This document shows, in pieces, positions 58,192 through 64,000 of a DNA stretch of 64,000 nucleotides; position 1 is the stretch's first letter; each line of letters opens with the position of its first letter. A program made the translations under genes and the position numbers. The stretch comes from Flavobacteriaceae bacterium (GTDB lineage Bacteria > Bacteroidota > Bacteroidia > Flavobacteriales > Flavobacteriaceae), in the NCBI GenBank assembly GCA_013373385.1, contig JABXHX010000005.1, positions 1 through 64,000 of the forward strand, read 5' to 3'. Under the pieces are notes generated by a model. That model saw nothing but the letters and a program-made list of their open reading frames with translations. It was not told where the DNA came from and searched no databases.

Positions 58192-59187
58192 CTAAGATAT
58201 TGTTTGTGTTATGTGTATTTGGATGTTTTCTTTGATAAAACGATAGATTCTGTTTTCTAACCAGCGGTTTTCATTTTGTTTAAATGATGTCAAAAACCCA
58301 ACATGTCCACCATATTTTGTAACTTCTAAAAAGAATAATGCTGATTTTTTGGCTTCATCATACGGAAAACAAGCTTCGCCTAAAAAAGAATCGTCTTGAG
58401 CGTTGATGAGTAGTGTAGGTCTATCAATTTTTAAAAGATAAGGTTTTGAACTTGCTTTTTGCCAATAATCTTCTGGGCTTTCAAAACCAAAAACAGGAAC
58501 GGTGTACAGCTTTTCTAAATGTTTAAATTTTGTTGCTTTGAAGAGCTTCTCTTTATCTAATTTAAACTCAGGAAATTTATGTGATTTTTCGAGTACTTTT
58601 AATCGGATGGTTTTTAAAAATTCTTCTATATACAACTTGTTTTTTAACTTATCCATTTCTTTTTCAGACGAAGTAATGTCTACAGGGGCAGAGATTGCAA
58701 TGGCACCTTTTATTTTTTCAGAAAGCACAGTCACATATTCACCCAAATATTTTAAGGTTAAATTGCCTCCTAAACTAAAACCAATGATAAGTATATTTTC
58801 GTAATTATAATTTTCTAGTAAATAATTAACAACAAAATGGACATCTTCAGTTTTTCCACTGTGGTAGGTACTTAACAGTAAATTATCTTCACCACTACAA
58901 CCACGTAAATTAAAAGCGACAGTGTCAATACCATTACCATTCAGTTTATTTGCGGTAGAAATCATGTATTTAGATTCTGAGCTACCTTCTAAACCATGAA
59001 TTAGTAAAGCCAAGGTATTTGAGTTGACTTTAGAAAAATCTAAATCGATAAAATCTGCATCCCAGGTAGTAATTCTTTCTCTGGTATAACAGATTTTTTC
59101 TTTCATAAACAACGGACGATATACCGTATTAAAATGCCCATTTTTAAAAGGTAATGACGGGTTATAATCTGTATTGATTACTGGCAT
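58192..59187 (-). CDS. Alpha/beta hydrolase, YheT family
   Basis: A 331-residue hydrolase. It has ALLIHGLEGSSESKYM (oxyanion HG), the NLRGCSGEDN segment characteristic of YheT, the nucleophile elbow IIGFSLGGNLTLKYLGE (Ser in GFSLGG), NAQDDSFLG (acid) and TKYGGHVGFL (His). All three catalytic residues are visible. YheT-type proteins are esterases of unknown physiological role. It is a single minus-strand gene, divergent from pssA. Confidence 0.9.
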   Translation of the reverse strand: MPVINTDYNPSLPFKNGHFNTVYRPLFMKEKICYTRERITTWDADFIDLDFSKVNSNTLALLIHGLEGSSESKYMISTANKLNGNGIDTVAFNLRGCSGEDNLLLSTYHSGKTEDVHFVVNYLLENYNYENILIIGFSLGGNLTLKYLGEYVTVLSEKIKGAIAISAPVDITSSEKEMDKLKNKLYIEEFLKTIRLKVLEKSHKFPEFKLDKEKLFKATKFKHLEKLYTVPVFGFESPEDYWQKASSKPYLLKIDRPTLLINAQDDSFLGEACFPYDEAKKSALFFLEVTKYGGHVGFLTSFKQNENRWLENRIYRFIKENIQIHITQTIS

Positions 59188-59292
59188 ATAGTGTTATTTA
59201 TAGCAATTGATAATTACAAATTTGATAAAATTTAAGTGAATTGCAAAAAACCAACAAATGATTTCTTATTTTCGCTATAGAAATTTAGCTCT

Positions 59293-60054
59293 ATGAACAT
59301 TAAAAAGCAAATTCCGAATTTATTTACTTTAGGAAACCTGTTATGTGGAACCATTGCAGTAATTGCTGCTGTAAATGCAGATTTTGAATTGACTGCATTA
59401 TTGGTTGTATTGGGAATTGTATTCGACTTTTTTGATGGATTTTTAGCTCGTATGTTACACGTTACTGGAGAACTAGGAAAACAATTAGACTCTTTAGCAG
59501 ATATGGTAACTAGTGGGGTAGTGCCAGGGATTGTTATGCTATCGATGATAGAAATTAATTATATTTCTCAATCAGAAGTAATTGACTTTAATAATAAGGT
59601 TTATGCTGAAACAATTTTTGATACAGGGTATATTAAATTTTTAGGATTGTTATTAACCTTAGCAGCTTGTTATAGGTTGGCAAATTTTAATATAGATACG
59701 CGCCAGTCAGATTCTTTTATAGGCTTGCCAACACCGGCAATGAGCTTGTTTGTTATTGCGCTACCTTTAATACCAATGTATACAGAAAACCAATTTTTTA
59801 TAGATCAGGTACAAAACAATTATTTTTTAATAGGAGCAGCTTTACTATTAAGCTACTTGATGAACGCAGAAATTCAGTTGTTCTCGTTAAAATTCAAAAG
59901 TTTTGGAGTTCAAGAAAACGGATTGAAATATGTGTTCTTACTTACATCTTTAGTGTTGCTATTGGTATTGCATGTAATTGCAATTCCGTTAGTAATTATT
60001 CTGTATGTGCTGCTTTCTGTTGGAAGTAATTTGTCTAAGAAAAAAGCAGTTTAA
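59293..60054 (+). CDS. pssA: CDP-diacylglycerol-serine O-phosphatidyltransferase
   Basis: Makes phosphatidylserine, the precursor of phosphatidylethanolamine. The 253-residue product has the CDP-alcohol phosphotransferase motif D-x2-DG-x2-AR-x8-G-x3-D-x3-D, seen as [13 protein letters not shown]...GKQLDSLAD. Several membrane helices follow. The N-terminal start [21 protein letters not shown] is typical of the bacterial type II PssA. Length matches the family. It overlaps the convergent lptB gene by 4 bases. Confidence 0.9.
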   Translation: MNIKKQIPNLFTLGNLLCGTIAVIAAVNADFELTALLVVLGIVFDFFDGFLARMLHVTGELGKQLDSLADMVTSGVVPGIVMLSMIEINYISQSEVIDFNNKVYAETIFDTGYIKFLGLLLTLAACYRLANFNIDTRQSDSFIGLPTPAMSLFVIALPLIPMYTENQFFIDQVQNNYFLIGAALLLSYLMNAEIQLFSLKFKSFGVQENGLKYVFLLTSLVLLLVLHVIAIPLVIILYVLLSVGSNLSKKKAV

Positions 60055-60785
60055 AACTTCTTCTTTTTTAGTTCAAAATCTTTACCTAAGTACACTCTAC
60101 GAACCGTTTCGTCTTCTGCCAATTCTTCTGGAGTGCCTTCTTTTAAGATTCCGCCATTGTACATTAAAAAAGTTTTATCTGTAATGGCTAATGTTGCTTG
60201 TACATCGTGGTCGGTAATTAAAATACCAATATTTCTGTTTTTAAGTTTCGATACAATACTTTGAATATCTTCTACCGCAATAGGGTCTACACCAGCAAAA
60301 GGTTCATCAAGTAAAATAAATTTAGGGTCAGAAGCTAAACAACGTGCAATTTCTGTTCTTCTACGTTCGCCTCCAGAAAGTAATTCTCCTTTGTTTTTTC
60401 GAACATGACCTAAACTAAATTCTTTTATCAAAGATTCTAGTTTTTCTAAACGCTCTTTTCTATTTCTATCCGTAAATTCTAAAACAGATAAGATATTTTC
60501 TTCAACAGTTAATTTTCTAAATACAGAAGCTTCTTGAGCTAAATAACCAATTCCTTTTTGAGCACGTTTGTACATTGGGTCTTCGGTAATTTCTTCATCA
60601 TCTAAAAAAATGGCTCCGCCGTTAGGCTTAATCATACCTACAATCATATAAAAGGAAGTCGTTTTTCCAGCACCATTTGGTCCCAAAAGACCTACAATTT
60701 CTCCTTGCGATACTTCTAAAGAAATACCAGTTACAACCTTTCGATTACCGTAAACCTTTTCAATGTTCTCTGCTCTTAAAATCAT
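60051..60785 (-). CDS. lptB: LPS export ABC transporter ATP-binding protein
   Basis: LptB powers extraction of LPS from the inner membrane with LptFG. The 244-residue product has Walker [11 protein letters not shown]-loop GYLAQEAS, signature [15 protein letters not shown], Walker [16 protein letters not shown] and the switch His in [20 protein letters not shown] and the [18 protein letters not shown] stretch are LptB-type. A -7 box, TATATTTG, lies 5 bases before the ATG on the minus strand (60790-60797), so the mRNA may be nearly leaderless. Downstream it converges on pssA. Confidence 0.95.
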   Translation of the reverse strand: MILRAENIEKVYGNRKVVTGISLEVSQGEIVGLLGPNGAGKTTSFYMIVGMIKPNGGAIFLDDEEITEDPMYKRAQKGIGYLAQEASVFRKLTVEENILSVLEFTDRNRKERLEKLESLIKEFSLGHVRKNKGELLSGGERRRTEIARCLASDPKFILLDEPFAGVDPIAVEDIQSIVSKLKNRNIGILITDHDVQATLAITDKTFLMYNGGILKEGTPEELAEDETVRRVYLGKDFELKKKKF

Positions 60786-60789
60786 GTAT

Positions 60790-60797
60790 CAAATATA
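60790..60797 (-). promoter_or_regulatory. Candidate -7 box very close to the lptB start codon
   Basis: Read on the minus strand, TATATTTG is a perfect TAnnTTTG and ends 4 bases before the lptB ATG. If used, transcription would begin at or next to the start codon. Confidence 0.4.
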
Positions 60798-60828
60798 CAA
60801 ATTGAAACTCTCAGTGTTCTTAAAAATA

Positions 60829-61179
60829 TTATAAATCGTTTTGTTCTAAAGCTTCCCAAAACTCATAGGCTCTTCGTAAATGAGGTATTACTATGGTGCC
60901 ACCTACCAATGTAGCTATAGACATGGTTTCCATCATTTCTTCTTTAGTAACCCCATTTTTATAGGCAGTTTCTAAATGATACGCAATACAATCGTCACAA
61001 CGCAAAACAGCAGATGCTACTAAACCTAATAACTCTTTGGTTTTTACTGATAAATGCCCTTCTGAATAGGCATTGGTATCTAAATTAAAGATTCGTTTGA
61101 TAACTTTGTTATCACTACTTAAAATCTTATCGTTCATTTTTTGACGATACGAGTTGAATTCTTCTACTTTATTTGGCAT
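60829..61179 (-). CDS. Carboxymuconolactone decarboxylase/AhpD-like protein
   Basis: A 116-residue member of the AhpD/CMD family. CDDCIAYHLETAYKNGVT (about 76-93) has the CxxC and His of alkylhydroperoxidase-type redox proteins, followed by EEMMETMSIATLVGG. The role is therefore probably thiol redox or peroxide handling, not aromatic degradation. It overlaps tatC by 11 bases at its start and is followed by lptB after 43 bases. The kdsD-tatC-CMD-lptB order is one I recall from other Flavobacteriia. Confidence 0.88.
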   Translation of the reverse strand: MPNKVEEFNSYRQKMNDKILSSDNKVIKRIFNLDTNAYSEGHLSVKTKELLGLVASAVLRCDDCIAYHLETAYKNGVTKEEMMETMSIATLVGGTIVIPHLRRAYEFWEALEQNDL

Positions 61180-61981
61180 TTTTTAATCGACGTTTTTCTA
61201 CAAAACCAGAAATATAAATACCGATTTCGTATAAAATTAATATAGGAATAGATACAATAACTTGACTTGCTACATCTGGAGGAGTAATAATTGCTGATAA
61301 AATTAGCACAAGCACTAAAGAGTGCTTTCTGTATTTTCTTAAAAATGACGGCGTAATTAAGCCTAATTTTGATAAGAAATAAATAACTACAGGTAGTTCA
61401 AAAACTAAAGAGACTCCCAACATTGTATTTGTAAACAAGCTTGTATAAGAATCTAGTGTAAAGTTATTAACGATGCTATCACTAATTTGATACCCGTAAA
61501 AGAATGATACAGACATAGGCATAATTACATAAAAACTAAAGAGCACACCAATAAAAAACAGCAAGGATGCAATAAAAAGAAATCCTTTAGATTTATTGCG
61601 CTCTGTTTTATGCAATCCAGGTGCTATAAAGCGCCACATTTCCCATAAAATATACGGAAAAGCTAAAATAAAACCTAGTATTAATGAAATCCATATTGAG
61701 CTCATTAATTGCTGTGTAGGCGATAAGGATTGAAGGCTACTTGGAATTTTTATAGAACAAAAATCACTTTGAACTCCAAAATGACTAAACATTTCACAAA
61801 AAAAGCGATAGGTAATAAAATCTGATTTTGTATGTGCAATTATAAATTCAGTATACACAGTTTTTTGAAAGACAAAAAGCACAATAGCAACAATAAATAT
61901 AGCAGCTGTACTTCTAACTAAATGCCAACGTAATTCTTCTAAATGTCCCAAAAAGGACATTTCTTTATGCTCTTCGCTCAT
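61169..61981 (-). CDS. tatC: Twin-arginine translocase subunit TatC
   Basis: TatC is the receptor of the Tat export pathway for folded proteins. The 270-residue product has the conserved MSFLGHLEELRWHLVRS start, six membrane helices, FAFPYILWEMWRFIAPGL (written here as AFPYILWEMWRFIAPGL), KSKGFLFIASLLFFIGVLF and the VYFLSKLGLITPSFLRKYRKH region (C-terminal half). An insertion of about 35 residues between the first two helices (HTKSDFITYRFFCEMFSHFG) is longer than in E. coli TatC and appears typical of Bacteroidota. It directly follows kdsD. Confidence 0.93.
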   Translation of the reverse strand: MSEEHKEMSFLGHLEELRWHLVRSTAAIFIVAIVLFVFQKTVYTEFIIAHTKSDFITYRFFCEMFSHFGVQSDFCSIKIPSSLQSLSPTQQLMSSIWISLILGFILAFPYILWEMWRFIAPGLHKTERNKSKGFLFIASLLFFIGVLFSFYVIMPMSVSFFYGYQISDSIVNNFTLDSYTSLFTNTMLGVSLVFELPVVIYFLSKLGLITPSFLRKYRKHSLVLVLILSAIITPPDVASQVIVSIPILILYEIGIYISGFVEKRRLKNAK

Positions 61982-62950
61982 TTAAAAAATCCCTTCTTTA
62001 ATTAAATCGTGTAAATGTACTACTCCTAAATATTCCTGATTGGTGTTTGTAACCAATATTTGTGTTATATCATTTGTCTCTAATGTTTCTAAAGCATCAA
62101 TAGCCATGGCATCTAAAGAAATAGTCTTAGGGTTTTGAGACATAATGTCTTTTGCAAAAAGCGATGAAATATCTGTTGATTTACTTAACATTCTTCTAAT
62201 GTCTCCGTCAGTAATAATACCCACAATTTTAGCATTGTCTATTACTGCGGTTACACCTAAACGTTTTTCGCTTATTTCTACAATCACTTCTGGGATGCTG
62301 CTGTTTGGTTGCACGGTAGGAGATTCGTTACCTTTAATTAAATCAGCAACACGTAAATACAATCGTTTTCCTAAAGCACCACCCGGATGGTATTTTGCAA
62401 AATCTTTGCTGCTAAATCCTTTTAATTCCAACAGGCAAACAGCTAATGCATCACCCATAACTAATTGTGCAGTAGTACTGGTTGTAGGTGCTAAGTTATT
62501 TGGACAAGCTTCTTTTTCTACAAAAGTATTTAATGTAAAATCGGCATTGGTGCCTAAAAAAGAATCTGGATTACCAGTAATGGCTATTATTTTATTCCCA
62601 TAATTCTGTATTAACGGAACCAATACTTTAATTTCTGGGGTATTTCCGCTTTTAGAGATGCAAATAACAACATCGCTTTTTTGTATGGTTCCTAAATCGC
62701 CATGTATGGCATCAGCTGCATGCATAAAAATAGCGGGTGTGCCAGTAGAATTGAATGTAGCGACAATTTTTGTAGCTATATTGGCACTTTTACCGATACC
62801 TGTAACAATTACACGCCCTTTAGAATTTAATATATAATTAACTGATGCTTCAAAATCAGTAGTTAATAAATTTACTAAATTAGCTATAGCATTGCTTTCT
62901 AATAAGATTGTATTTTTGGCAGCAGCTATAATAGATTTTTGATTTTTCAA
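61982..62950 (-). CDS. kdsD: D-arabinose 5-phosphate isomerase (KdsD/KpsF)
   Basis: Converts D-ribulose 5-phosphate to D-arabinose 5-phosphate, the first step to Kdo for LPS. The 322-residue product has a SIS domain (about 35-180: VTGIGKSANIATKI, STGTPAIFMHAADAIHGDLG, CISKSGNTPEI) and two CBS domains (about 205-322: GITDGDIRRML and NQEYLGVVHLHDLI). All landmarks of the family are present and the length is right. The gene ends one base before tatC and is divergent from recQ. Confidence 0.94.
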   Translation of the reverse strand: MKNQKSIIAAAKNTILLESNAIANLVNLLTTDFEASVNYILNSKGRVIVTGIGKSANIATKIVATFNSTGTPAIFMHAADAIHGDLGTIQKSDVVICISKSGNTPEIKVLVPLIQNYGNKIIAITGNPDSFLGTNADFTLNTFVEKEACPNNLAPTTSTTAQLVMGDALAVCLLELKGFSSKDFAKYHPGGALGKRLYLRVADLIKGNESPTVQPNSSIPEVIVEISEKRLGVTAVIDNAKIVGIITDGDIRRMLSKSTDISSLFAKDIMSQNPKTISLDAMAIDALETLETNDITQILVTNTNQEYLGVVHLHDLIKEGIF

Positions 62951-63002
62951 GTTTTAATTATTTTAGTAGTATAAAAAAAAGTTATATCTTTAAAATTATA
63001 AA

Positions 63003-63020
63003 CAACACTATTTAGTGTTG
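63003..63020. promoter_or_regulatory. Perfect inverted repeat in the kdsD-recQ divergent gap
   Basis: CAACACTA, TT, TAGTGTTG: 8-2-8 perfect inverted repeat, 52 bases from kdsD and 85 bases from recQ. A second one, AAACCAA/TTGGTTT, lies at 63049-63066. Either may be a binding site; neither has a T run that would make it a terminator. Confidence 0.4.
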
Positions 63021-63105
63021 CAAATCTACTACAAATTATTATAGACCCAAACCAAAATATTGGTTTTTAAAAGTATACTATTAAAACAAGCAATTGATTT
63101 AATAC

Positions 63106-64000
63106 ATGAGTGAAGAAATAGATTTATACAGTCCTTTAAAGAAATTCTTTGGATTTACGAAGTTTAAAGGTTTACAAGAAGATGTAATTAAAAGCATCTT
63201 ACAAAAGCAAGATACATTTGTGGTTATGCCAACCGGTGGTGGTAAGTCGTTGTGTTACCAATTACCAGCCTTGATGAGCGAAGGAACGGCAATAGTAATA
63301 TCGCCATTAATCGCCTTGATGAAAAATCAAGTTGATGCTATTAGAGGAATTTCAGAAAATAAAGGAATCGCACATGTGCTCAACTCTTCTTTAAATAAAA
63401 CTGAAGTAAATCAGGTAAAAAGTGATATTGCTAACGGAGTTACAAAATTGCTCTATGTTGCTCCAGAATCTTTGATAAAAGAAGAATACGTAACATTTTT
63501 ACAATCACAAAAAATATCATTTGTAGCGATTGATGAAGCTCATTGTATTTCTGAATGGGGGCACGATTTTAGACCAGAATACAGAAATTTACGTACCATT
63601 ATCAAACAAATAGACAATGTACCTGTAATTGGTTTAACAGCAACAGCAACTGAGAAAGTCCAAGAAGATATTTTAAAAACATTAGGAATTTCTGATGCAA
63701 AAACCTTTAAAGCCTCTTTTAATAGACCAAATTTGTTTTACGAGGTAAGACCAAAAACTAAAGATGTAGATAGAGATATCATTCGTTTTGTTAAGCAGTA
63801 TATTGGTAAGTCTGGAATTGTATATTGTTTAAGCAGAAAAAAAGTTGAAGAGATAGCACAGGTATTACAAGTAAATGGAATCAAGGCCGTGCCATACCAT
63901 GCAGGTTTAGATGCAAAAACTAGAGTAAAACATCAAGATATGTTTTTGATGGAAGACTGCGATGTAGTTGTTGCTACCATTGCATTTGGAATGGGAATAG
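63106..64000 (+). CDS. recQ: ATP-dependent DNA helicase RecQ, 5' part
   Basis: RecQ unwinds DNA for recombination and repair. The first 298 codons are in the window with no stop, and the gene runs off the right edge. Visible helicase motifs are motif 0 (FGFTKFKGLQEDVI), motif I (VMPTGGGKSLCYQLPA), Ia (VISPLIALMKNQV), motif II (VAIDEAHCISEWGHDFRPEY, DEAH with the RecQ aromatic-rich loop), motif III (GLTATAT), motif IV (GIVYCLSRKKVEE), motif V (HAGLDAKTR and ATIAFGMGI). It starts at ATG 63106 (MSEEIDLYSPLKKF). The C-terminal RQC and HRDC domains are outside the window. Divergent from kdsD. Confidence 0.95.
   Translation, partial: MSEEIDLYSPLKKFFGFTKFKGLQEDVIKSILQKQDTFVVMPTGGGKSLCYQLPALMSEGTAIVISPLIALMKNQVDAIRGISENKGIAHVLNSSLNKTEVNQVKSDIANGVTKLLYVAPESLIKEEYVTFLQSQKISFVAIDEAHCISEWGHDFRPEYRNLRTIIKQIDNVPVIGLTATATEKVQEDILKTLGISDAKTFKASFNRPNLFYEVRPKTKDVDRDIIRFVKQYIGKSGIVYCLSRKKVEEIAQVLQVNGIKAVPYHAGLDAKTRVKHQDMFLMEDCDVVVATIAFGMGI

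Overview
The window looks like chromosomal DNA of a marine-type Flavobacteriaceae bacterium (Bacteroidota; Tenacibaculum/Polaribacter-like is my best guess, not proven). The evidence is the low GC, the Bacteroidota promoter signature (TTTG about 20 bases upstream of TAnnTTTG) before several genes, the scarcity of Shine-Dalgarno sequences, a TonB-dependent receptor with an N-terminal carboxypeptidase-like domain, a PorV/PorQ-type protein, DUF4105 and a DUF6495-type protein, and familiar gene orders (rpsF-rpsR-rplI, zapA-6S RNA-rny, kdsD-tatC-lptB). No insertion sequence, prophage or CRISPR array was seen.

Layout. 1-11.6 kb is core: the end of rpsF, rpsR, rplI, a DUF6495-type gene, a zinc-less sirtuin, trmH, rpsA, a glmM / outer-membrane protein / class V aminotransferase operon, a lipid A-type acyltransferase, a rhomboid protease, tRNA-Gly and two acetyltransferases. 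11.7-16.6 kb is a signalling block: a histidine phosphotransfer protein with a LytTR response regulator, followed by a possible LytTR-controlled short transcript, then nth and bcp, then a LuxR-type regulator with a membrane histidine kinase. 16.7-21.8 kb is the accessory part: small lipoproteins and secreted proteins, a Sel1-repeat gene split by a frameshift exactly at an (AG)6 tract, a zinc-ribbon protein, a dispersed-repeat remnant and four unrecognised proteins. 21.8-32.7 kb returns to core: TonB-dependent receptor, M23 peptidase, zapA, 6S RNA, rny, xerD, aroQ and ftcD.

32.8-55.9 kb is one long plus-strand surface-polysaccharide locus of 17 genes: Wzx-type flippase, a methyltransferase, two full-length asparagine synthase-like amidotransferases with a third that lacks the glutaminase domain, eight Rossmann-fold or GT2 glycosyltransferases plus an exostosin-like one, an FkbM methyltransferase, a UDP-glucuronate decarboxylase-like enzyme, a Wzy/ligase-like membrane protein, a CapK/PaaK-like adenylating enzyme and, last, the polyprenyl-phosphate sugar transferase that should start repeat-unit synthesis. 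The content fits a Wzx/Wzy-type pathway making an acidic, probably amidated polymer; no Wza/Wzc-type exporter is in the window.

55.9-64 kb is envelope and housekeeping: DUF4105, PorV/PorQ family, YheT-like hydrolase, phosphatidylserine synthase, lptB, an AhpD-like protein, tatC, kdsD and the 5' part of recQ, which runs off the end.

The most interesting items are (1) a 12-bp direct repeat with a 21-bp period upstream of a -7 box and a roughly 115-nt terminated transcript, next to a LytTR regulator; (2) the (AG)6 tract that puts a secreted Sel1-repeat protein out of frame, as in phase variation; and (3) the cluster of three asparagine-synthase-like proteins inside the polysaccharide locus.
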